This document shows, in pieces, positions 1 through 12,397 of a stretch of DNA of 64,000 nucleotides. The stretch comes from Nymphaea colorata (Eukaryota > Streptophyta > Magnoliopsida > Nymphaeales > Nymphaeaceae). Location: positions 17,787,149 to 17,851,148 of the forward strand of contig NC_045146.1 in assembly GCF_008831285.2 (NCBI RefSeq), written 5' to 3'. The stretch's first letter is position 1. Each line of letters starts with the position of its first letter. The notes under the pieces were generated by a model. That model was given only the letters and a program-made list of their open reading frames with translations. It did no database searches and had not been told where the DNA came from. A program made the position numbers and the translations under genes.

Positions 1-624
1 TCTACCCTTGAATCAAACAACACCTGCAAAAGAAGTCTAGGAAAATAATCTCTCACCAAGTAGAAGATGTGCATCCATGCAGGGGTAAAGCTGGGATTGT
101 TGTTCAAGCAATTAAACTTACTTGGCAATTAAACTTGCTATAATAGACGTTCTTTTTTTTTTAATCTTGCAAGTTAATGCCAGAGATGTATATGAATCAG
201 ATATATTTGGTTGTTGATTTGATTCTAAAATTGCTTAGTCAATTTGATAAACAAAATTGCTAACTATATTATTGTTTTGTATATTCTTTAATAGCTGACC
301 AAATTTGAGTACCCCATCTTTTATTGGGTTTTTATATATGATTTTTTTTTTATAAAAATGTTCACTTAAAAGGAGACTGCTTTCAGCATAAAACCTTGGA
401 GACCATATCTTTATGCCTTGAAAATTCTGTCTTACTTGAAAGCTTGACTTAGTACATTATTTAACTCGTTGACATACTCACCTTTATTTGTCAAACAAAA
501 GATAGATTTGCATCTCGAACTTGTTCAATGTTAGCTGCCTTACCATCCGGTTGCACTACATGATCAAGGTAGGAGAAAAAAACTTAAAATAACGTCAAAA
601 GCTACCTTTTAAAGTCGCTACATT
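1..624. other. Intergenic sequence, no gene recognised
   Basis: This AT-rich sequence has no open frame or motif I can support. It probably contains the distal promoter of the BIN4 gene that begins downstream. Confidence 0.5.
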
Positions 625-651
625 GAGAGAGAGAGAGAGTGTGTGTGTGTG
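625..651. repeat. Compound (GA)n(GT)n microsatellite
   Basis: A GA run passes directly into a GT run, about 160 bases before the BIN4 start codon. It lies in the promoter or 5' UTR region. Confidence 0.85.
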
Positions 652-785
652 TTCTTAAAATACCAGAACAGTCCCTGTAGGCCGGTCAGACCTTCTTGGA
701 GTTGGATCCCCCTCGGCTGTCCTGTGTCATCCTTCCCTCCTCTTGTGTTCGAACTTTCTGATCCTGCGTACCTCCGACAGGGAAC

Positions 786-803
786 GAGAGAGAGAGAGAG
801 AGA
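786..803 (+). repeat. (GA)n tract in the BIN4 5' leader
   Basis: A GA dinucleotide run ends 8 bases before the BIN4 ATG at 812. GA/CT tracts are known binding sites for plant BBR/BPC (GAGA-binding) factors. Similar tracts stand next to the start codons of four other genes in this window. Confidence 0.8.
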
Positions 804-811
804 CGTTCGCG

Positions 812-3800
812 ATGAGCGACTCGAGGGAGAGTAGTCCAGATTGGCTGCGTACTTTTCAGGTACTACCGCCGAGTCCAAATCCCAATCCTCGTGACGTATT
901 TAATTTTTCTCCGTTAATTGAGCCAACCTTATCGTTTCTGTGCTGCCATTCTACCTCTTCCTAAGTGTGTCGGTTTCAGTGCATCTTCCGTTTGGTTGGC
1001 TGTTCTATGGATGGTTTGATCAACTAGAGGGTTTATACTCCTGTTATCGTGCAAATTCCGGCGTTTATTTTCCTTCTGTTTGAGCAGTAGCTCGTGTCTC
1101 TTGCACTGAATGGTGATAGAGTAGTTCGGTTCGTACATTTGTTCGTGTCCATTTGCTCCTTTCTTATTGGTATTTATGTGCGATCTTCTTCGATGTTTTT
1201 TTTTTTCTTCTAATGGGCGCGTATTCCATTTCATTGTTCACCTGTTGGGAAATTCTTCTCGGCCTTTCCCTTTCTCTTTCGTTATCTAGTTAAGCTGCAT
1301 GTGATGGCCATTTCTGTGAAAGTCCAAGCTAATTCTGTTGAGATAGTGCAATTCTAGAAACCGATTTTGCTTGCTCACTAGTTCTGATCTATTGGCAAGA
1401 AGGACACTGAATTTGGGTGGCTAGATGCTGAAGCCATCTGGTTTAAATGGTGTACAATTCTACATTGCTTTGATTCTTGAAGCCACAATGTTTGATCTTC
1501 AAAATTATATGAATAGACTGGTTTGAACTTTGAACTTCTTTGTCGTCTCAAAATAAGGACGCCAACTGGGATGGGTAAACGGAATTAGGTTTATGTAAAA
1601 GTTAGAGCAGTTTCTTCTTTTACGATTTGCTGTTCTCTTGATGATTGGATGGCATGAATTATTTCATCTTTATAGGCTCCGCATGTATCACCTGCACTGT
1701 CTAGTCCCAGTGGGAGTCAAAGTTGGAAGCAAGATGATGATCTTGAGGAGTCTAAGGAGGCATTGCAGAGTGACCTGCACAGCAAAAATCAGAAAACAAT
1801 TCTCCTTGATGATGAGGTAGATTCTCCAAACAAACTTACAAAGACCAAGGCAAAGAAGAAAACCAAGCAAGAAGAGCATGATGATCAGAACGAAGGTGAG
1901 TTTTAAGCATGAGGACAGTTTAGATGTCAAGTCTGATGTTCTTTCAGTAAGGCAAAATTTTGGTAGAGGGCTTATCTCATATTCAATAACTACTTGCCAG
2001 GTTAAGCTGACTATTCTCACATGGTGTCATGTATTCTCATGCCATATTATTTACATTGTAGCATGCACTTCATGATTAAGATATTATGATTTATTTCTTT
2101 TATGGTCTGCTCCAGTTGTGACAGTGGATACTGATGAAGGAGAAGCTCGAGGTGACATTTCTGAGAATGTGAATGAAGAGACATTAGAGAAGAAGGTTCA
2201 ACCTCGTGTAAGGATTATCAGCAGTTATTTGATCTTCTGTTAATGTGGTGATGCTGCATGTTTCTTCTTACTCATATGAAATAAAAAAGGAGTAGATGCC
2301 TTCCTTGGAAGGGTACTTGGGAAGGTGCTGACTGTGATGTGGGACATCTCTAGTAATCTCAAACCTTATAAGATCTTTTAAGTCAAGAGATATCGGGGTT
2401 ATTGATAGCTGGCATAGCCTTCTTGCACATTTAATACTAGAACTTTAGCGTGGCACTTTTTGCCCCTTCTAATTAATTTAGCAGTCACTCTCCCTTTTCG
2501 TTATGTTTCAACTGCTTTATTAATTTCTGTTGTTGTAAAGATTTTTGGGTAATTTCTTACTTTCTTGTAATGCCATTGGTGGATGTGAATATGCTGAATA
2601 CACAGAGGCTCTGAGTTATGTCCTTCAAATACTTGCCTTGGCTAATGAGATCATTTCTGTGATATTGTGGATTCTGTTGGTTTTGTTATAAACATGTATT
2701 TAGAATTATAATTTTTCTTGACTCTTATTCATGCCCCAACCCATGCAGGTATCTTCAAGGCTACCTCTGGTTTTGCCTGACAAAATCAGCAGGACAAAGG
2801 TAAACCTTCCATCTCAATTATCCCTTTTCCATGAAAGGAACAGTGGAACATTGTTTTATGTGCAATTTTTATCTGTTTCATCCTGAAACTGTGGAATCTA
2901 TGTTCCAATACTTTGGGCACAAACTCCACGCTCTTCACAACAAAGCCTAGAAGTGAACCTAATATTTGGGGCCTGTTAACCTGTGAAATGTTCTACCTGT
3001 AAACAGAACATAATTTGGAATGAAGGATCTATGAGATGCATGGGTATGCCAATCTGAGGACCTAGCTTCTAACATGTTTCACTGGGCAATGAGGAGGGAT
3101 CTGCCTTGTCTGGCACTCTGGGCTTGCTTTCTGACTAGATTAGACACTATTGAATGTCAATAATGACCTAGAGCTTTATGTTTGCATTATGGCATACGTT
3201 TAGAAAAAATATGTAAACTGCAGGACTTTCAAGTGCGTTGAAGAAAACTTTGTGCACAAACATAAAATGTTAGCCAGTTATTTTATTTACATTCCTGATA
3301 ATAGCATAAACATGCAGAAAGTTCTTGTTCACCATAGTTCTAAATTAATGTGCTAAGTTCCACTAAAAATGTGATAGTTTGTTAGTTAGGATACTATTAT
3401 TATGCCTAATGTATCCTCCTCAAAAACCCTCCTCGAAAACGGCCCCTTACATCTCCTTCTAAATAACATTGGTGTGTCACTTCTTATATAGCAATATGTG
3501 ATTTTCTTTTATGTGGATACATGCATAGATGCATCTCTAAGTTCGTAGGGACTGTGAGGTCATTTTGATGTTGTCCTTAACTAAACATGTGGTTGTAAAT
3601 TTGTAATTTCTTTAATTTCTTCCATCGCTTAAATTTGGAGCCAAATATGGCCGGTGGTTGGTGGCAGCTGATACCCTTAGACAGGATTAGTTGAGAATGG
3701 TCATAAACACACTCCAGTCGTACAATTGTTAACTGTTGGGGTGACAATCAGGTTGCATTACATTAGAGCCTGGAATATTATATTGAAAAAGACACCAATT

Positions 3801-6800
3801 TTTTTAGTATTAGTGCTTAATAGGTTGCATGAGAAGTAAAGTGCCTGGAATATTTTGAAAAAGGTTGAGCAATATACAATTACACATATGTTAGCTAAAT
3901 TCTTGAATGCAAGTAACTTTAAAGTTTAAAGGGATCCACATAAAGAGCCACAGACATTTTTATTTCTAGTCATCCTATGTAACTTGTTGTATGTTCTTGG
4001 TGCATGTATAACTATCTCGAGTAGCATCAGGTAGCAATATCTTTTGCAGGCACTTATTGAATGTGAAGGAGATGCACTTGACATGAGTGGAGATGTGGGT
4101 GCTGTTGGAAGACTTCTTATTTCAGATAAGTCTACCGGGGGTAAAGAAATGCTTTTAGATTTGAAAGGTAGGAGACTCAAACATTCTACTAACAACTCGT
4201 CTTTGATTTTCTTTTGCTTTTTCAAACACTGACTACCAAGTTGACTGTTATTTTTTTGTGTAATTCTCATCATTAGTAAACCTATGGATTGGACCCTGAT
4301 TGGTTGACTACTAGGTCATGGGTTAGCAGGTTGACTCGACAACTTGTTTGGGTCAGGTCATGGTTTTCTATAGCATTTTCCCCCCTCTACTGGACGTTCA
4401 AACAAGTTGGAGATAAATATAGAATGACAGATACTATCAACTAAATACAGTCAAATAACTGACCAAATTATTGAACAACCAAAATGATAATTGAATAACC
4501 TTTAACAAAAATAGGTGAATGAACTGATAGACAATTGATAACCAAACTAATAACTAAAAAATAATAATGATTAAGCAAAGGTAACTGAAGCAATTAATAA
4601 ATTCAGTTCGTATATTAGGCATGCTAAATGGTTTGGGACTGCTCCCATTTTTTTTAAAAAAAGAAACAGACTTTGTTCATGAACAAGGCCAAAGTTTTAC
4701 AGGGACAGTCCTAGCAAATCTCTTTGACAAAGAAAAGCACCAGCTACCAATGGGTCATTGAAGCAGCTCTCACTGATAGAGAGGGTGAGAGAGAGAGAGA
4801 AAAAGAGAGAGAAAGCGAGAGAGAGAGGGAGAGAGACTGGATATTGCTGCTAGATGTTGTCGATGATAATTGTTGATGGATATCTGAGACCAGTGATATC
4901 CTGTAGAGGCATAGCATAGGAAAACAGTAAGGTAATTTAAAACCTTCAACGCTTCAACCCTCATTTGAAGGCTTAAGGTAGGAAACAGGTTGATACCCCG
5001 TAGCCTTCACTGGTAAATGAGTCTGCCAGGTGCCAAATAAAATAGGCTTGAATCAGGTGATCGCTATCCAACCCACCAAGTGATCTGATCCAAAATTGAG
5101 TCCTGTAGGATTTGGTTGCATGTGGGACAATTTTGACACTTGACCTAGTCTCTTGGTGATCTGAGTAGACCTTGAGTCTACTTGTCAGGTTTGGCAACTA
5201 TAATTTTTCTATTAATCTGCAAGGAATTGTTCTACTGGTTTTATCTTAAGCTAAACCTTTTGCAGATAAAACACTTCCACTGACCTGCCTAATGCTCGTG
5301 AAGAAGCTCTTGATGCTGCAATATTAGATCTCTCATAGTGCAAGTGAACCATGAATTAATATTTGTCATGATATTTTTGTATACAAAGAATACTATCTGG
5401 AGTTCACAAGACTCTTTGCTTCAATTGTTACCTGAACTTGACATGTTTTTTTTCCAATACCGTCAAGTATCAATGTAAAAAACTGTCCGTATTTACAGTT
5501 CTTTTGCTATAATAGCAGCAGTCATATGCATGCCTATTTTTATAGTTGTGGTTTTCTTTTGCATTAATCACCTTTTATGATATTAAAAGTGAAGTCTTCC
5601 AAGAGCTGTATTCTTATAATTATAGTGCTTATGTGGCTGTCTTCTGTATGTTAGTTTGTCATTGCTGGGAATAGGGGGATATAATATTTTGGTTTAGTAT
5701 AACTATAATTAGTTTCCTTCACTTGGAGTTCCTTTAATTCTTTGAATTTCAATGTCTGATTTGATGTTTTCTTGCTGGTTTTGTCAGAAAGCTTCTAGAT
5801 GTGTACATGCATTGACACTATAATCTGCCTAACTTTCCCCTTTACCTTCAGGAACGATATACAAAACGAACATAGTTCCTTCCAGAACATTTTGCATTGT
5901 AAGTTCTTCATTTCATTGTATAATTGTTCAATTCAGTTATTTCTAATTGCTGGAAAATGATAAGCTTCTTTCCACCAGGTCAATTTCAGCCAGACAGAAG
6001 CAAAGGTTTGTCACCGGCTACCTGTCATATTCCTCTTTCAAGTTAAAAAAAAAATTGGATCTATGTGGCATTTTCAACCTGCAGATATGTTAGTTCAGCT
6101 TTGACTGAAGCCAAGCGTAGCTGTGAATTTGGATTTGTTGCTTATTTTACTACTATTTTCTTATGTTTTTTTTTCTTTTGGCTTTAGAAAAATGTGATCC
6201 AGCACTTTACATGCTTATATTCGGATTGATCAATGGTGGTAAATATCAATTTAAGAAGAACACTAAAAAAGTGGAGGATATCTCACTATTAAAAAACTAA
6301 ATCTCAGAAGATATTTAATTTTTCTTTGATTTAGAAGATCTCTGAAATTTTAATTTCTGTAATCTTAGTTAGTCTTCTGAATACTTTTGTGATAAACTGC
6401 AAAAATTAAATTTCCATTCTCACAAGATCTCATATGCTGGTGTATACTTTTTATTTTTTATTTTTTCTTTGGGCACTTTCTGATCAAAGGAATCTGAAAT
6501 TTCCAAATCAATATCTTTTCTGTTGTATGGAGTTGTGAACTTTTTTGTCCTTTAGCTGTTGGACTTATTATTAATGTTTCCAACATGCATATAGTCTTCA
6601 TGTAACCATGGTATATGTAATTGTATGCAGATTCATTTTGTCATTTGTTTTCTATCATTGTAGTCCATAACATAGTCGTTGTCATATTTATCAGGTTGAG
6701 GCTATTATGAATGACTTTGTTCAGCTGCAACCACTCTCAAATTTCTTTGAAGCTGAGACAATGATAGAAGGTATGTTTCATACTTTATGACGTGTGCGTG

Positions 6801-7271
6801 CTATGCAATTTGGCTTGTACCACATTCTAAAAAATTTATGAATAGATATCTGCCTGTATGAGAAATTTATGTTCAGAAGCCAAATGGTTCTGAAATTTCT
6901 TCAAAAGCTTGCATAAGTTTCGTATTGTAGTGTTTTAGTCGATGTTCCTTTTTGTTCTTGCACATATTCATATCTATGAGATTCAAATAAGAAAATCCTG
7001 GTTCACGTGATGACCACCTGTTTCTGAATATGTTGGTATACATTGTCATAAAGCAGTTTACGTGGTTAGGAATTGTTAGGATGGTATGCCATTACCTTGT
7101 GTTTCATTTATTCTGTTGACACTTCTTGCATAGGCTAGAAACAGAACCTCGGATTTCTTGTTTAATGTAGTTATGTTTGTCAGCCAGAAGCATTCTCTCT
7201 TTTATGTGGACTGAATTTTGCAAATATTTGCTAAAGAAATTGGTGTGATGGTCAAAATTTTTTATTTAAAT

Positions 7272-7321
<50 letters not shown>

Positions 7322-8928
7322 TATAAACCTGCTGTTTTACTGGGTTTTCTTGAACTAATATTTGTATGGTGCAGGTACTCTTGATGGATTCTCATTTGAT
7401 TCTGAAGATGAGGGTGATCGGGGACCAAAGGCACAAGCACATAAAAACATTCAGAACACTAAAGGTGAAGAAGACCCTAACAATGGGAAAACTAAGCGAA
7501 AGGCCACCAAATCATCGGTACACTAAACTGTCAACATACCATGGTTCATGCGTAAAAGACTAGTACTTCTGTAACTGGTGTTATAGTGAGTGTTGGGTTC
7601 ATCAGTAAGCTAATTGTTGCACCACTTAGACCCTGCAGTAGCCCAATGTTGATAAGCATGATCACAATTCCCATATCTTAGATGACAGCATGAATGGGAT
7701 TTCCTATCCAGATTCATTTGTTTTACTCCATAATTGTCAAACAGAAAAGCTGAATTCTCACGTCAGAGTTAATTTCTTGCTTTGTTTATTATCAGGTCAT
7801 AACTGGGAATGCTTCAAACATTTTTTGGGGAAAGTGTATTTTTTTTTAGGTCAACCTATTAGAGGCACTTCATTCTTGTCCAGCAAGCTGGTTATCCAAT
7901 GGGGATTCATTTTCCTACACTTGCTTTGAAACATATAGTATAGCATTAGCAACACCTTTGGGTGACTTTCCATTTCATTAATACCTTAGTCTTGGAGTAT
8001 ATTGTGAAAGCAGATCTGGGTTATTAGTGAGGTCCATGCTGTTTGTGTGTTTAAGCTTTTAAAACCTGAACTTGGAACGGTCTTAGAAAGTATGATGTTA
8101 CACAATCCAAGAGAATGATTTGTACAAATGGTTTAGGAAAATGATGGAAGCTATACCTTTCATTTACGGGCTTTTGGCTGGAGTAATCCCATTAATGAAA
8201 TGGGTTCTGGCCCTGGGTACTGTTTTACGCCTCAAGTGCACATTTTTCTAGTGGATCTTTTGAGATGCTCTGTGTGTGTGTGTGTGTGTGTGTGTGTTCC
8301 ATGTGTGTGTGCATGTGATAGAGCACATGCTCCAGCTGAAATAAGTGGGTGGTCACGTACTGTGATAAAAGTAGGCTTTTTGATTGATGCAATAAGTCAA
8401 TGAAGAGGTTGATGAACTGTGCCTTTATAAGTATCATCACAAATTCTAGGATGATTTCCTTGACTGCCATTATTAGGATTTTCGTCGGCCCATAGGTTTA
8501 AGATTATAAAATGACTGGAAGACACATTTTGTGTGTAAATATCTATTCACTTATTTATTTCTCTTAAAAATCAAAGTCTAACGCCTGCACCAGTTTGAAG
8601 AGGCTATGGTGAGTAAGTTAAATATCTAAATGGCAAGCAGCAGCATAAATGGATTTGCTCAGCAATAAGTTAAACAACATCTTTGAATTTCAAGAGAGGC
8701 CTGATAAACAATAGCCCGTGAGGTCTAAAATGTGCTGCATGATCATCAAAAGCTAGCATGTTTCTATTAGAGGCTAGTAAGCAGCACGAACTATCTGCTA
8801 ATCTTTTCACCATTTTTTTTACTGATGTTTTGCAGGTAATAACACAGAAAAAAGGTAAAACTGCAGCAAAACCATCAAAGAAAGGCGGAAGGAAAACCCA
8901 GGCGTCTAAGAAAGCAAAAAAGAAGTGA
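812..8928 (+). CDS. BIN4: DNA-binding protein BIN4/MIDGET, topoisomerase VI accessory factor (10 coding exons)
   Basis: Coding exons are 812-859, 1676-1895, 2116-2207, 2749-2799, 4050-4167, 5852-5898, 5979-6005, 6695-6770, 7375-7517 and 8836-8928. All junctions are GT-AG and keep frame, giving 304 residues. The start MSDSRESSPDWLRTFQ, the core VSSRLPLVLPDKI (from about residue 121), ALIECEGDALDMSGDVGAVG, PSRTFCIVNFSQTEAK and EAIMNDFVQL, and the acidic GFSFDSEDEGD stretch match plant BIN4/MID as I remember it. The C-terminus is Lys-rich (KKAKKK), as in the DNA-binding tail of the family. BIN4 is nuclear. In Arabidopsis it works with RHL1 and the TOP6A/TOP6B topoisomerase VI complex, and is needed for endoreduplication and cell growth. 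Exon 7 is only 27 nt. A GA tract precedes the ATG. The last intron (1.3 kb) and intron 5 (1.7 kb) are the longest apart from others of about 1 kb. Product identity is secure; small shifts of single exon borders remain possible. Confidence 0.92.
7272..7325. repeat. (GT)n(AT)n microsatellite in BIN4 intron 8
   Basis: A GT run is followed by AT runs and ends about 50 bases before the exon 9 acceptor, so length changes here could affect splicing. Confidence 0.85.
8271..8297. repeat. (GT)n microsatellite in BIN4 intron 9
   Basis: A GT run lies in the last BIN4 intron, followed by a second short GT stretch near 8302-8311. Confidence 0.8.
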
Positions 8929-9132
8929 TGCAAGTTGTACTTATTTTGGATAAGTTCCCTTGTTACAATGCTTGGTTTTCACGTGAAGCATGTTCAACAG
9001 CTCAGAGGAATAAATATCAAACGGAAGTGGCAGTGGGATTTTTTAATCTTCAACAGGAAGACAACTGGTAAACCTTGTGTCTTAGGGCAGGATCCCTCCA
9101 GCGGAGATCAGAATTGATTCTATGACCGCAAG

Positions 9133-9138
9133 AATAAA
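9133..9138 (+). promoter_or_regulatory. Candidate polyadenylation signal for BIN4
   Basis: AATAAA occurs about 205 bases after the BIN4 stop codon, a plausible 3' UTR length. Plant signals are loose, so this is only a candidate. Confidence 0.4.
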
Positions 9139-9149
9139 GCATATATTCA

Positions 9150-10859
9150 TTTTCTTGTATCAGTATGTAAACAATTTGAGTAGAAAGAAGAAAAAGGGAA
9201 AGGAGATGAAGAGCTTGTAATCCGATTTTGAGGCAATTAATGAAGTTAACCGTTGTGATAGAATGGGTGTCTTCTATTACTGTGGCTGTACTTTGTGTAT
9301 CTTAAATCTCAGGAAGTGGATGGAAGCACTTTGCATCCTGCTAGTCGAAATCTTGTATTTCTTGTTGTTTGTATTGTATTATGGAGGCCCTTGAGTTCGG
9401 CATCAACGTGCTGTAAATGGCAAAAATCTGTGGATCAGGATTATGGATCACGAATATTGGCGATCTCTTTAATTTTTACTTTGACATGATTACATATAAC
9501 ATGAAAACTTGTTTGGCTATTACTTTACTTTTATGATATTATTTTATTTTTTTGAATTATATTATATAGGTATTTGTTTATTTTTCTTGCACTGCTTATG
9601 TTCTTTTCCTTTTTATTCTCTAATTTGTATGTACTTGGCATTTTCTCCAAATTTATAACATTATTCTGAGGTTTTTCTCTTGAGGACATGTCACGAATGA
9701 GTCTGTTAGGCACACGGGTACGTGCACAGAAGCAACGAAATACATGCGTCGAGAATAGATTGGTAAAGAATCATGTGCTTCATTCAAGTAAGTATACTGC
9801 ACTTCTTCTGTTCACATTTGATATGTGATCACGGGCCAAAATATCTGCTTATGGAAATTATTATGGCGACCAAGAGTAAGTGGCTGCTGACTGTCTGTCG
9901 CATTGACGAAGAGACCAAATTATTGTCCTGCTTCTTGGCAAGCGAGGGGGGTTGGTTGGACAGAGCTCCATTCGACCTCCTTGACCTGCAATTTTTAAGA
10001 CAGTAAGAGACGTACGACAAACGGCCGATGGGGATCCAATCAGTCCACGTAGATTCAGAATCAAATCGCAGATCAGATGATCCGGCAGATAAAAATTCTT
10101 TTCTGTCCTAACAGCAACGTGGAAACACAAAGAATCAGTAATCTGTCTTATAACCAGATTTGTTCTTCTAGGGTCATGGCATAGTTTGAAGCGGATGGTA
10201 CTTGAGTCATGAATGACAAATAAAGATGGAAAGTTGCGAAGGCTTGCTGCTTATCTATATGGTGATTGTTTTGTTCTTCCGCGGGGAGACTCTAATCTTG
10301 ATTCTTACGATTTCGAAGCGTTCCTTTTCATGTATCTCAAGCAAAACCTAGCAGTTCTGGGAAATTTCATTTTATTTTGATGTCTTTGATGGCTGACAAG
10401 TCATAAAACATTAACGAAATGTTTTATAAAATATCCTAGTTGAAAAACGTATTGACTTTATTAAACTGTTTTAATCGCTCTCGTATATATTTATGGTACA
10501 CCTGCCAAGATTTCTCCCTCTTTTTTTTTTTTTTGAGAAAATCCCTTTTCTTGACATTTCCTATGGAGGCTCAAAAAATTCAGTCCAGTCCTCAAGTGAT
10601 TTTTTTTTTTGTCCTTATCACAGGGTGATTTTGTTTTTCCTTAAACTTTTTTTGTCAGAAGTATTTTGGGCAGTTCAGGCACCCGGACACTTTTGTTGTG
10701 TTCCGGGCAGAGCATTGAATCTCTTCAGAACCACGGATGTAGGTCTCAGTCGAAAGTTTTTTCCTGGAAAATTTGGTAATCGACAATAATTGGTTCATAA
10801 AAAAAGAAAAACTAAAAGGGTATCTATTGCACGAAAGTGCAGCAGCTAAGCAATATTTT
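9150..10859. other. Intergenic sequence between BIN4 and the thaumatin-like gene
   Basis: The near end is probably BIN4 3' UTR and the far end 3' sequence of the convergent thaumatin-like gene. Short open frames here have no family features or splice support. I see no RNA gene or transposon ends. Confidence 0.5.
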
Positions 10860-12397
10860 CTAGTGTGCAACAACTACCAAAACCTGTTGATGTTGAGATT
10901 TTGAACTTTCCAGAAGGGAAAAAAAAAAAGAAAAGGAACTGCGAAACGATGAACGAGTAACTACAGCTAGCAGCTTCATTGATATTTGTGACATAATATG
11001 CAAAAGATAAAAGAAGTCAGGAGATTCAATGATGTTGAGATAATGAAAGGTGTAGAAACAAAACTTGTACCGGTCAAACGTAGGGCAAAATGTGATGGTG
11101 TAGGCCACGGCCTTGCAGGTGAAGGTGCTTGTCCCATCGTCAAATGCATAACTATATGCTCTAGGGCATGCGCTCTTGAAGATGGTGGAATAGTAGGATG
11201 GTCTACACAGTGTGGGGCTTGCAAAGCTTCCACTGCAGCAGTACTGGTCAAGCCCAAATGCACCACAAGCACTCTTGCACGCGACTACATCACCATCCAC
11301 GACCTGCAGCTCCCTTGGACAACCTGACCATGGCCAATTTGGAACATATATTCAATAAGAAATGAGCTTGTCTAGACCATATCTTTAAACTTAGCGATCA
11401 TCAAATTTATGACTGTGAATGAATACGGTCAAAAAGAGGCAGATTTGATGCAGGTAAAGTACAAGTACTCCTACTTGCTACGGCCCGCCTCAGTAATGCT
11501 GATCTAATTTGTTCTTTCTACGTACTATCAATATTAGTTTGTAGTCAGAGACCATATCTACAAACTTTCTCTGAAAAATATGATCTCAGAATGCAAAGAG
11601 GACATAATGCACGAGCGGTTGCATCTTGGGCACCGCTGTTTCTGATGAAAAAACAAGTTTTTAATCTTTGTTCAAGATCTCAAAAAGCAACTTAAACCAT
11701 GTTCAAACATGTCTTTTGACAAACAGACCATGTCACATTTGAAAGGTTAGATTCTTAGAGTATCAAAGTTAAACATGAAAAATATAGTGCGTGCTGCTAG
11801 ATTATAGTGCATTCAAGTGGTAGTTTGTCCATCACTAAAAGTTACTGGAATAATTCTCTGCTTGTAGAAGAAAATCTCGGGGGCTCATGAAATTTTTTAT
11901 GTTTCTGATTCGTGCCACCTACCTGAGTTCAGATTGGTTGTGCAGCCGGTGACATTGCAGCCTCCATCTAAGCCCTGTGGCTCCACAATCATCGGCAAAT
12001 TATATCCGTCGACGAGGCTAACATCATAGAAATCTTCTGCTTCACCATTCCCGAGGGTGACCTCAAACAGAGTCGCCGGCGGCTGCGCACCACGCCCCTT
12101 GCACTCAAGTCCAACGCCGCAGTCACCAGTTTGGCACACACCATTGCCTGCACCATCAAAATCACAACCTGTTCGAGCCCAGAGCCGGCCTGACCACGCC
12201 GGTGACGCTGTAACAGTATAACTTGCACCCCCTTCCAGCCGAAACCCGGTCGGTGATATGTCAGGCGAGCCGGCGCCCGCTAGGATCCCCGGCCATATGG
12301 TGTACGGGCAGTTGTTGGCAATCGTGAATGTGGAAGCCTTTGCTATGGCAAGGAAAACCGGGAAGAGCAATGCAAAGGCTCCGGCATGTCTGATCAT
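10860..12397 (-). CDS. Thaumatin-like protein (PR-5 family), two exons, extended C-terminus
   Basis: Exons are 11923-12397 and 10860-11323 on the minus strand (intron 11324-11922, GT-AG, phase 1), giving 312 residues. Residues 1-21 form a signal peptide ending AKA, so the protein should be secreted. The mature part starts STFTIANNCPYTIWPG. It has 16 cysteines, the full family set of eight disulphides, and pattern elements WARTGC, DFYDVSLVDGYN and FGLDQYCC. The acidic-cleft (REDDD-type) residues appear present: Arg75, Glu112, Asp125, Asp130 and the Asp before QYCC. Family members are defence or stress proteins with antifungal or glucan-binding activity; the role here is inferred. The usual ending ITFCP is reached at residue 239 (base 11082). 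The frame then continues 73 residues, rich in Phe and Ser, to the first stop, so the stop may have been lost or an exon border missed. Confidence 0.9.

Noticed and set aside
1903-1949. Possible extra BIN4 exon just after exon 2
   Set aside because: The frame after the exon 2 donor meets a TAA at once, no acceptor precedes it, and exons 2 and 3 already join in frame.
4290-5200. Repeated GGTTGACTCGAC/GGTCATGG phrases in BIN4 intron 5
   Set aside because: They are suggestive of an old transposon, but no terminal repeats or duplications could be fixed.
5264-5336. Possible extra BIN4 exon after a TTGCAG in intron 5 (a frame reading AREEALDAAILDLS)
   Set aside because: BIN4 sequence is continuous between the flanking exons without it, and it lacks a usable donor. 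It may be a chance or fossil coding fragment.
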